Below, piece after piece: positions 33,861 through 41,379 of a stretch of 47,966 bases of DNA; position 1 is the stretch's first letter; each line of letters begins with the position of its first letter. Made by a program: the position numbers and the translations under genes. Under the pieces are notes generated by a model. It saw only the letters and a list, made by a program, of their open reading frames with translations. It was not told the DNA's origin and searched no databases. The stretch is from Alphaproteobacteria bacterium (lineage in GTDB: Bacteria > Pseudomonadota > Alphaproteobacteria > UBA2966). The stretch spans positions 1 to 47,966 of the forward strand of contig JABILA010000075.1 of the NCBI GenBank assembly GCA_018654745.1. Direction: 5' to 3'.

Positions 33861-35006
33861 CTATATCCTTTTCGCAATTTCTTCCAGCATGACTTCAGTG
33901 GCACCACCGCCGATGGATTGCACACGGGCGTCGCGGGTCATGCGCTCGATCGGGTTTTCGCGCAAATAGCCTGAGCCGCCATGGAACTGCTGGCAGTCAT
34001 ACATCACCTTGTTCACCAGCTCGCCGCAATAGGCTTTGACGGCGGAGACTTCCTTGACGCAATCCAGGCCCTGGGCATCCAGCCAGGCGGCGTGATAGAC
34101 CAGTTGGCGTCCGGCTTCGACCTCGGCTTGTCGCATGGCGAGGCGCTGGCGGATAGTTTGTTTGTCCCACAAGTTTGCGCCAAACGCCTTGCGGTCCTTG
34201 ACGTAATCCAGGGTGATATCGATGGCCTTCTGGGCTTCACCCATGGCCATGGCACCGATTACCGTGCGCTCATTTTGGAAGTTTTGCATGATGGCGTAAA
34301 AGCCCCGGTTCACCTCGCCGAGAATGTTTTCCGCAGGCACCCGGCAATTATCAAAGACCAGCTCGGCAGTGTCGGAACAACGCCAACCCATTTTGTCCAG
34401 GGCCCGGCCAACAGTGAAACCGGGGGTGCCCTTTTCAACGATAAAAATGGTGATGCCGCGCGATCCCTTGACGTCCGGGTCGGTCTTGGCCGCCACAAAA
34501 TAGACGTCGCCGTACACACCGTTGGTGATGAACATCTTGCTACCATTCAGCACCCAGTCATCACCGTCTTTTACGGCGCGGGTTTTGATTCCGGCTACAT
34601 CTGATCCTGCGTCAGGTTCGGTTACAGCAACGGCGGTAACAGTGTCACCGGCAATGATGCCCGGCATGTACCGCGCCAGCTGATCTTTATTGCCGGCGTT
34701 ATTCAGATGGGGGGACGCCATATCTGTATGCACAAGCACGGAAATAGCAAAGCCGCTGAAGGTCGACCGACCCAGTTCTTCTGCAAGCACGGCGGTGGCG
34801 ACGGTATTCATTTCTGTTCCGCCATATTGTTCTGCATAGCGCAATCCGAGGAAACCAAGGTCACCCATCTTTTTGAAAACCTCCCGTGGGACCTTGCCGG
34901 TTTGTTCCCAGGCATCGCCCTGGGGGACGATTTCAGTTTCGATGAACTTGCCCAACTGATCGCGAAACAGGACCAGTTCTTCGGTGTTATAGATGCTGTT
35001 TTGCAT
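33861..35006 (-). CDS. Acyl-CoA dehydrogenase of the isovaleryl/long-chain/citronellyl-CoA type
   Basis: The 381-residue flavoprotein has FAD-binding AVTEPDAGSDVAG and WVLNGSKMFITNG, and the late QFHGGSGYLRENPIERMTRD. The usual catalytic Glu (Glu376 of medium-chain enzymes, in YEGT) is replaced by Gly (IGGGATEV). Glu246 in NERTVIGAMAMG aligns instead with the alternative base used by isovaleryl-CoA and long-chain dehydrogenases. It starts 4 bp after the carboxylase alpha gene ends, in the same operon as both carboxylase subunits. This fits leucine-type or citronellyl-CoA-type catabolism, where an acyl-CoA dehydrogenase feeds a biotin carboxylase. Confidence 0.88.
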   Translation of the reverse strand: MQNSIYNTEELVLFRDQLGKFIETEIVPQGDAWEQTGKVPREVFKKMGDLGFLGLRYAEQYGGTEMNTVATAVLAEELGRSTFSGFAISVLVHTDMASPHLNNAGNKDQLARYMPGIIAGDTVTAVAVTEPDAGSDVAGIKTRAVKDGDDWVLNGSKMFITNGVYGDVYFVAAKTDPDVKGSRGITIFIVEKGTPGFTVGRALDKMGWRCSDTAELVFDNCRVPAENILGEVNRGFYAIMQNFQNERTVIGAMAMGEAQKAIDITLDYVKDRKAFGANLWDKQTIRQRLAMRQAEVEAGRQLVYHAAWLDAQGLDCVKEVSAVKAYCGELVNKVMYDCQQFHGGSGYLRENPIERMTRDARVQSIGGGATEVMLEEIAKRI

Positions 35007-35010
35007 GGGA

Positions 35011-36930
35011 TCAGCTTTCTGTTTCGGTGAGATCAGGTGTGATATCGACAAGCAGGTCGTGGCCGTTGACGGTTTCGCCTGCGTCGCAATGCACGGCGGT
35101 AACCGTGCCGCTGACAGGGGCCGCCAGATTTTGCATCAGTTTCATGGCTTCCAGAACAACGACAGTATCGCCAGCGTGCACCTGGTCGCCGGGTTCCATA
35201 CGGATTTCACTGATCAGGCCTGGCATGGGCGCGCGAATGCCGGGATCATCCGGATTGCTGGTTGGTTTCCGGTCTGCCAGCAAAACCTGTTCCGGCAACA
35301 ATATTTCAAAGACGTGATTGCGTGCCCGACCTGCTGTCACGAAAATCTGTCCATCGGACAAAATCCGGACATCGGAAGTATCTCCGTGATGGGCGATTTG
35401 CACTTCCACAGGTGCCTCGTCGTTTTCCCTGACATAGACATAACCGGCGTCAGAAGTTTGCTGTGCCGTCAACCGCCAGGAACCCAGCGTTTGCCAGGGG
35501 GACGGCGATACGGGACGGTGTGAAAGCCAGGCGGCAACCGCCTTTTGCCGAAGGCTAATCATATCTTCACCGGCGCTCCAGCCGTCCGGGAAAGCGCGAT
35601 CCAGAAAGGTTGTGTCGATATCAGCATCGCCGAACGTCGGGTGATCGGTGATGTCATACAAGAAGGCCAGATTGTGACCGACGCCCCCTAACCGGTAATC
35701 ATCCAGCGCCGATAACAAAGTGCGCCGTGCTTCTTCACGGTCGGCACCAAAACCGATCACCTTGGTGATCATGGAATCATACCACGGCGTGATGCTGCTA
35801 CCTCGTGTCACCCCGCTGTCACAACGGACACCAGGTCCTGAGGGTGGTTCGTAAACCGAGATTGTGCCGGTTTGTGGCATGTAACCTTGCGCCGGATCTT
35901 CGGCGGCAACCCGGGCCTCAATGGCCCAGCCCCTGACCTCAATTTGCTCCTGGGTCATGGCCAGGGCTTCACCTGATGCGATCCTGATTTGCTGCTCCAC
36001 GAGATCAATACCGGTGATCATTTCCGTCACCGGATGTTCGACCTGCAAGCGGGTATTCATTTCGAGGAAATAGATCTCACCGCTGTCCCGGTCGAGGATG
36101 AATTCAACGGTGCCAGCAGAGGTGTAATTGATGGCCTTTGCCAGTTTCAGGGCGCTGTCGGTCAGGCGCTGGCGGGTGGCCGGATCAAGGTCCGGGGCCG
36201 GGGCTTCTTCAATGACCTTCTGGTGATTGCGTTGAACGGAGCAATCCCGCTCATGCAGATGCAGGACAGTGCCGTGGCTGTCACACAGCACCTGAACTTC
36301 AATATGGCGCGGTCGCTCGATATATTTTTCCAACAACACCGCGTCACTGCCAAAGGCAGCCAGGGCTTCTTTTTGCGCCGATTGCAAAGCCGTCAGAAAG
36401 TCGCCTTGTTGATCAACCCGACGCATCCCGCGGCCGCCGCCACCTGCACTTGCCTTGATGATCAGGGGCGGGGTAATTTTGGCCGCTTCGGTGGCAAGGG
36501 TGCCAGGCGATTGATCCTCGCCATCATAGCCCGGCACCACGGACACACCTGCCAGGCGCGCGATTTTTTTGGCTTCGATCTTGGACCCCATAAGCCGGAT
36601 GGCTTCGCTGTCCGGTCCGATGAAGGTGATGCCAGCCCCCATGCAGGCCGCAGCGAATTCGGCATTTTCGGACAAAAACCCATAGCCTGGATGAAGAGCC
36701 TCGGCTCCGCTTTCACGGGCAGCATTTAGTATGGCTTCGGTGTTGAGGTAGCTCAGGCGTGCTTCTGCCGGACCAATGCACAGGGCGTCATCTGCCATCT
36801 GCACAAACAGGGCATTGCGGTCGGCTTCTGAATAAACCGCGATGCTGCGGATACCCATTTCCTTGCAGGTGCGGATGATCCGGCAGGCGATTTCGCCGCG
36901 GTTGGCCACTATGATAGATTTGAACATCAT
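35011..36930 (-). CDS. Biotin-dependent acyl-CoA carboxylase alpha subunit (methylcrotonyl/geranyl/propionyl type)
   Basis: The 639-residue subunit combines biotin carboxylase and carrier domains. It begins VANRGEIACRIIRTCKEMG, has the ATP-grasp loop KASAGGGGRGMR near 160-170 and FLEMNTRLQVEHPVTE near 290, and ends with a biotinyl domain whose attachment Lys597 lies in EAMKLMQ rather than the usual EAMKM. It carboxylates biotin, which the beta subunit then uses on an acyl-CoA. It directly abuts the beta gene (0 bp gap) and is followed by the dehydrogenase. 3-Methylcrotonyl-CoA or geranyl-CoA is more likely than propionyl-CoA because of the operon partner, but this is inferred. Confidence 0.9.
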   Translation of the reverse strand: MMFKSIIVANRGEIACRIIRTCKEMGIRSIAVYSEADRNALFVQMADDALCIGPAEARLSYLNTEAILNAARESGAEALHPGYGFLSENAEFAAACMGAGITFIGPDSEAIRLMGSKIEAKKIARLAGVSVVPGYDGEDQSPGTLATEAAKITPPLIIKASAGGGGRGMRRVDQQGDFLTALQSAQKEALAAFGSDAVLLEKYIERPRHIEVQVLCDSHGTVLHLHERDCSVQRNHQKVIEEAPAPDLDPATRQRLTDSALKLAKAINYTSAGTVEFILDRDSGEIYFLEMNTRLQVEHPVTEMITGIDLVEQQIRIASGEALAMTQEQIEVRGWAIEARVAAEDPAQGYMPQTGTISVYEPPSGPGVRCDSGVTRGSSITPWYDSMITKVIGFGADREEARRTLLSALDDYRLGGVGHNLAFLYDITDHPTFGDADIDTTFLDRAFPDGWSAGEDMISLRQKAVAAWLSHRPVSPSPWQTLGSWRLTAQQTSDAGYVYVRENDEAPVEVQIAHHGDTSDVRILSDGQIFVTAGRARNHVFEILLPEQVLLADRKPTSNPDDPGIRAPMPGLISEIRMEPGDQVHAGDTVVVLEAMKLMQNLAAPVSGTVTAVHCDAGETVNGHDLLVDITPDLTETES

Positions 36931-38532
36931 CTACATCCTGAACACGGGTGAGTAACCGGTGGGTTCCGGCGTGGTCATCGTGACGGCCAGGCACAGGCCC
37001 AGCACATCGCGGGTCCGGGCAGGCTCGATGATGCCATCATCCCACAGCCGCGATGTGGCATAATAAGGATCACTCTGTTCGCCGTACTGGTCACGCACAC
37101 CTTTTTCGATGCCATCCAGTTCGTCCTGTGATGCGGCCCCGCCTTTCAAACTGGCCTGGCGCAGGGTCAACATGACGTTGGAAGCGATATCGGCGCTCAT
37201 GGTGGCGCATTCGGCGGTGGGCCAGGCGAACAGGAAGTGCGGCCAGAAACCGCGACCGCACATGCCATAGTTCCCGGCACCGTATGATCCACCAACAATG
37301 ACGGAAAAGCGCGGCACCCTGGCCGTGGACATGGCATAGACCATTTTGGCGCTGTTTTTGGCGATGCCGCCGCGTTCGGCGTCACGGCCGACCATGAAGC
37401 CAGTGATGTTGTGGAGAAACAGCAAGGGGATTTGGCGCTGGTTACAAAGTTCGATGAAGTGGGCCGCTTTCAGGGATGATTCGGAAAACAGTGCGCCGTT
37501 GTTGCCCAGAATGCCAACAGCATGGCCATGGATACGGGCTGTGCCGCACACCATGCTCTCACCATAGTCCGGCTTGAATTCCCTGAAGGCGCTGGCGTCA
37601 ACCATGCGGGCGATGATTTCCCTCACGTCATAGGGAATTTTACGATCCTTGCTGATAATCCCGGCAATGTCGGCAGGATCATATTTCGGGGCCACGACCA
37701 CTGGCAGGTCTTCGATCTTGCGGCGTTTGTAATTCAGGTTGGCAATAATGTCGCGCAGGATCGCCAGAGCATGGGGCTCGTCTTCTGCCAGATAGTCGGA
37801 AACACCGGAGACCTTTGTGTGCATTTCAGCACCGCCCAGACTTTCGCCGTCTATGTCCTCGTTGATGGCGGCCTTGACGATGGAGGGGCCGCCCAGGTGG
37901 ATGCGGGCATTGCCACGAACCATGACAGTTTCGTCCGACAGGGCAGGGATATAGGCCCCGCCTGCCGTGCAGCCACCAAAGACGGCGGAGATTTGAGGAA
38001 TGCCGTTGGCAGACATGTTGCATTGGCGATGGAAGGTGTTGCCGAAGTGATCCTTGTCCGGAAAGACCCGGTCCTGTTCCGGCAAATAAGCACCGCCACA
38101 GTCGACCAGGTAAATCACAGGCAGGCGGTTCTGTTCGGCGATTTCCTGGGCGCGCACATGTTTTTTGACGGTTTCGTGAAAAAACGATCCACCCTTGACC
38201 GTGGCATCATTGGCGATCATCACACACAGCGTGTCACACACAGTGCCGATGCCGGTGACAATGCCGGCGCCGGGCACTTCATTGCCATATTGCCCCCAGG
38301 CAGCGAGGGTTGAAAATTCAAGAAACGCGGTGCCAGGATCGACCAGGCGATCAATACGTTCCCGCGCCAGTAATTTGCCGCGCTTGTGGTGGCGCTCAAT
38401 CAGAGCCTCGCGACCACCACCTGCAACCACAGCCAGGCGTTCGCGCAAGGTCTGGTTCAGGCCTTCGACATAATCGCGATTGTCGGCAAATGTCTCGCTG
38501 TCCGGATCAGCGGCACTGGTAAAGATGCTCAT
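36931..38532 (-). CDS. Biotin-dependent acyl-CoA carboxylase beta (carboxyltransferase) subunit
   Basis: The 533-residue protein has the methylcrotonyl-CoA/geranyl-CoA carboxylase beta layout. It has RHHKRGKLLARERID near 48, the CoA-binding GGCTAGGAYIPALSDE near 187-202, the LLFLHNITGFMVG segment near 370, and GGSYGAGNYGMCGRGF near 415-430 in the C-terminal half. It transfers carboxyl from biotin to the acyl-CoA. It is the second gene of the tetR-beta-alpha-dehydrogenase operon and starts one base after the regulator's stop. A methylglutaconyl-CoA hydratase or HMG-CoA lyase, expected for leucine breakdown, is not in the window. Confidence 0.9.
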   Translation of the reverse strand: MSIFTSAADPDSETFADNRDYVEGLNQTLRERLAVVAGGGREALIERHHKRGKLLARERIDRLVDPGTAFLEFSTLAAWGQYGNEVPGAGIVTGIGTVCDTLCVMIANDATVKGGSFFHETVKKHVRAQEIAEQNRLPVIYLVDCGGAYLPEQDRVFPDKDHFGNTFHRQCNMSANGIPQISAVFGGCTAGGAYIPALSDETVMVRGNARIHLGGPSIVKAAINEDIDGESLGGAEMHTKVSGVSDYLAEDEPHALAILRDIIANLNYKRRKIEDLPVVVAPKYDPADIAGIISKDRKIPYDVREIIARMVDASAFREFKPDYGESMVCGTARIHGHAVGILGNNGALFSESSLKAAHFIELCNQRQIPLLFLHNITGFMVGRDAERGGIAKNSAKMVYAMSTARVPRFSVIVGGSYGAGNYGMCGRGFWPHFLFAWPTAECATMSADIASNVMLTLRQASLKGGAASQDELDGIEKGVRDQYGEQSDPYYATSRLWDDGIIEPARTRDVLGLCLAVTMTTPEPTGYSPVFRM

Positions 38533-38533
38533 G

Positions 38534-39133
38534 TCATGAATTCTCCGGTTTTATCAGAATGCCGTTCAGAATATTGTCGGCGAATTGCGCTGCAAGTTTG
38601 TCCGCTGTGCCACGTTTGGGGTCAAACCATTCCAGGGTGGCATTCATGGTGCCGATCAGCATCAGGCGCACGATATGCAGGTCAGTTTTCTTGTTGATGG
38701 CACCGGCCTTTTGGGCTGCTGCCAATATATCGCTCCAGCATTCTTCATAGGCCCGGCGCACTTTCAGATTGGCTTTTTGAACGGCTTTCGGCACCTGACC
38801 AAAGATACGCACATTGGCCGAGGTATAATCGCTGTGTTCCAGCAAGGCCTGGAGGTGCGCTTCCATGGCGGTGCGAATGCGGGTGTCATGGGATGCTGTC
38901 GGGGGCAGGGCAGCCAGGGCATCATCAACGGCCCGGTGCACGATTTCGATGCCGATATTCAGGACATCGGTGATGATCTCTTCCTTGGACCGGAAGTGAT
39001 AATAAAGGCTACCGCCCTGCATTTTTTCCGCTGCTGCAATGCCCCGCAAAGACACCGCCGCATAGCCGTTCTGTCGGAACAGTCGAGCGGCGGTATCGAG
39101 TATTCGCAGGCGCGTGGCTTCGGCTTTTTTCAT
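38534..39133 (-). CDS. TetR/AcrR-family transcriptional regulator of the carboxylase operon
   Basis: From ATG 39133 the protein has 199 residues; a TTG eight codons further upstream is possible. The N-terminal HTH is RILDTAARLFRQNGYAAVSLRGIA near 11-34, and AAEKMQGGSLYYHFRSKEE completes the TetR DNA-binding signature. The C-terminal ligand domain is helical with no recognisable ligand motif. It is the first gene of its operon, followed after 1 bp by the carboxylase beta gene. A 16-bp palindrome at 39170-39185 in the divergent promoter region is a likely operator. An acyl-CoA or terpenoid-derived inducer is plausible. Confidence 0.9.
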   Translation of the reverse strand: MKKAEATRLRILDTAARLFRQNGYAAVSLRGIAAAEKMQGGSLYYHFRSKEEIITDVLNIGIEIVHRAVDDALAALPPTASHDTRIRTAMEAHLQALLEHSDYTSANVRIFGQVPKAVQKANLKVRRAYEECWSDILAAAQKAGAINKKTDLHIVRLMLIGTMNATLEWFDPKRGTADKLAAQFADNILNGILIKPENS

Positions 39134-39169
39134 GCGATCATATCTATATGTAATCAATCATTGATGTTT

Positions 39170-39185
39170 TCTAACAAACGTTAGA
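39170..39185. promoter_or_regulatory. Candidate TetR operator between the carboxylase operon and ubiD-like gene
   Basis: TCTAAC and GTTAGA are perfect 6-bp inverted arms around AAAC. The site lies 37 bp upstream of the regulator start and 114 bp before the divergent gene at 39299, so it could control both directions. TetR proteins typically bind such near-palindromes. Confidence 0.5.
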
Positions 39186-39298
39186 TAGAAAATAGACAAA
39201 TTGCAAGTTTGATGTTCTGACTTGCAGCTGGATCGGGGCACATCCTACAATTCCTTGTTGTAAGTTGGGTAAGCCCAGGGATCATCAGGGGATCAGAT

Positions 39299-40717
39299 AT
39301 GCCAAAATCAACCACGCCCAAGTCCAAAGGGGGCGGGTCAAATCGGGGGCCGGCCCTGATCGCCGATCTGGCTGCGATCATCGAGGAGCTGGATACATCC
39401 GGACGCCTGGTTCGGGTGAAAACGGAAGTCGACGCGAAACACGATCTGGTCGGCATTGCCAACCAGTTTCATGGTCAGGGCAAGGCTGTGTTGTTTGAAA
39501 ATGTGCGCGGACAGGAACATCCTGTGTTTATGGGGCTGTATTGGTCGCGGGAGCTGCTGGGCGATATTTTCATGCGCGACGAATTTGAATTGCCGCAATA
39601 TATTTCCGACTGCATTACAAACTGGCAGGCCCATCCAATGGATCCTGTTCTGGTCAAATCCGGCCCTGTGATGGACGTCAGTGAACGTAGTGTCAACCTG
39701 ATGAAACTGCCAATTCCAACCCATGCTCTGGGTGATGCCGGACCCTATTTTGATGCGGCTGTTGTCATTGCCAAAGACCCTGAAACCGGTGTGCGAAACG
39801 CCTCGATCCAACGTTTTCTGGTCGTGAACAAAAACACCCTGGCGGTCAATATTGATGCCGGACGACATCTTGAACTGTACCTGAACAAGGCCGCCAGTCT
39901 GGGCAAAAAGCTGCCGATCACGATAAATGTGGGTGTTGGGCCGGGATTACATTTTGCGGCTGCCACGCCTTCGGAAGCCGCACCCGCCCATCTCGATGAA
40001 CTGGGCATTGCCAGCGAAATTCACGGCGCGCCGCTGGAACTGGTGGCGGGGACCAGGTCAGATGTGGAGATGGTCGCCAACGCCATGTGGGCGCTGGAGT
40101 GTGAGATGACCCCCGGTGAAAACCTGCCCGAAGGCCCTTTTGCTGAAGTCACGGGATATTATGCCAAACGAGAGCCCCGCCCCAAGGTAAAGGTGTTGAA
40201 AATCCATCGCCGCGAAAACCCGGTCTTTCATTCCATTCTGTCCGGCAAGGAGGTCTTCAATTCCGTTGGGTTATTGGGCGAAGCCAACGTCCTGAACACC
40301 CTCAAGAAACAGATCCCCGGCGTGACGGATGTCTATTTCAGCCACGGCGGTTGTGGGTTTTATCATTGTATTGTGCAGATATCCCAGATCCGGGCGGGCT
40401 GGGGAAAACAGGCCATCATGGCGGCTTTCGCGGCTTTCGCGCCCCTGAAAATGGTGACGGTTGTCGATGACGACGTTGATATTCGCAACGCCGAAGATAT
40501 CGAATGGGCTATGGCCACACGGCTTGATGCCAAGGCAGGCATATTGCAGATCGAAAATGTTTTCGGGCACGGACTGAACCCGTCTTTCCCGGATTATCTT
40601 GGCTCGAAAGTTGGCTTCGACGCGACCAGGCCGTTCCCTTTTACGGCCGAATATGACCGGGCCACAGTCAAGGATATGACACTGGAAGGGGTGCAGATTG
40701 AAGGCGCTGGAAACTGA
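39299..40717 (+). CDS. UbiD-family prenylated-FMN-dependent decarboxylase
   Basis: The 472-residue protein matches UbiD/Fdc-type decarboxylases in length and layout. It has an N-terminal domain with FENVRGQEHPVFMGL near 65-80, the flavin-binding ASIQRFLVVNKNTL near 165-178, and PEGPFAEVTGYYAKRE near 278-293, which carries the Glu of the catalytic E-R-E set. No ubiX flavin prenyltransferase is nearby; it must be elsewhere. It faces away from the tetR operon across a 165-bp gap containing the operator candidate. It may decarboxylate an aromatic or unsaturated acid in the same catabolic route. The substrate cannot be read from sequence. Confidence 0.88.
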   Translation: MPKSTTPKSKGGGSNRGPALIADLAAIIEELDTSGRLVRVKTEVDAKHDLVGIANQFHGQGKAVLFENVRGQEHPVFMGLYWSRELLGDIFMRDEFELPQYISDCITNWQAHPMDPVLVKSGPVMDVSERSVNLMKLPIPTHALGDAGPYFDAAVVIAKDPETGVRNASIQRFLVVNKNTLAVNIDAGRHLELYLNKAASLGKKLPITINVGVGPGLHFAAATPSEAAPAHLDELGIASEIHGAPLELVAGTRSDVEMVANAMWALECEMTPGENLPEGPFAEVTGYYAKREPRPKVKVLKIHRRENPVFHSILSGKEVFNSVGLLGEANVLNTLKKQIPGVTDVYFSHGGCGFYHCIVQISQIRAGWGKQAIMAAFAAFAPLKMVTVVDDDVDIRNAEDIEWAMATRLDAKAGILQIENVFGHGLNPSFPDYLGSKVGFDATRPFPFTAEYDRATVKDMTLEGVQIEGAGN

Positions 40718-40719
40718 TA

Positions 40720-41151
40720 TCAATCCTGTGTCAGATAACCTGACTTTGTTGCTTTATCCTGATCCGCAAAAATTGCCATTGCCGTGGTCATGCGCCGGAA
40801 ACCAAATTTATTGTAAAATGCTTCCTTGCCCGGCACAGCATAGAGAATGATCTTTTTGTGACCCTGTGACGCTTTTGTCAGCCTTGAAATGATCTCTTTA
40901 CCAAGGCCTGTGCCTTGAAAATCAGGGTGAACGGCGACATCGCAGATGTATGAGCAATCTGCCCCATCCGCCAGGGCCCTGCCGACGCCGACAAGTTTGC
41001 CGTCCTGGTAGGCAAAAAACTTGTACATGCTGTTGGAAAATGAAGTTTCCAGCTCAACCGGGTCTTTTTCCCCCAGGGGTGCAATTCTGTATAAATCACA
41101 CAGCTCAATCCAGCTGACGCCGTCCAGTGAAGTTTGCCACTTCAGGTTCAC
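40720..41151 (-). CDS. GNAT-family N-acetyltransferase
   Basis: The 143-residue protein is a single GNAT domain. The acetyl-CoA binding motif A is VAVHPDFQGTGLGKEII near 74-90, with the Q-x-x-G-x-G pattern, and the last part has the motif B-like YAVPGKEAFYNKFGFRR. The N-terminal region around residues 15-35 is unusual and may bind substrate. It ends 2 bp from the converging UbiD-like gene. The acceptor (small amine, amino acid or protein) is unknown. The upstream gap (41152-41379) is AT-rich. Confidence 0.85.
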   Translation of the reverse strand: MNLKWQTSLDGVSWIELCDLYRIAPLGEKDPVELETSFSNSMYKFFAYQDGKLVGVGRALADGADCSYICDVAVHPDFQGTGLGKEIISRLTKASQGHKKIILYAVPGKEAFYNKFGFRRMTTAMAIFADQDKATKSGYLTQD

Positions 41152-41261
41152 GTTGCTTCCTCCTGGAATAAATTGACTGCCACTGCTTTAGCGCTGAAAA
41201 CGTTGGAATTCAACATGCTCTGCCCGGTTTCGCCATGCTGACGACGTGGGCCGCTAATATA

Positions 41262-41335
41262 AAGTAGAAAATAAATAATATTTAATTGCCAATAATATCA
41301 TATTATATTACTAATATATCCAGTTATTAATAACG
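41262..41335. promoter_or_regulatory. AT-rich promoter region with a 15-bp palindrome upstream of the dehydratase gene
   Basis: This stretch in the 228-bp gap 41152-41379 is almost entirely A and T, in sharp contrast to its surroundings. It contains ATAATAT-C-ATATTAT (41292-41306), a perfect palindrome that could bind a dimeric regulator of the sugar-acid genes. No unambiguous -35/-10 pair stands out. Confidence 0.4.
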
Positions 41336-41379
41336 CTGTCTGGCTTGCATCTGCGGGTTGGAAAATTCAGGAAAACACG

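Noticed and set aside
35007..35051. Upstream start for the acyl-CoA dehydrogenase
   Set aside because: It would overlap the carboxylase alpha gene by 41 bp; ATG 35006 leaves a 4-bp gap and fits family length.
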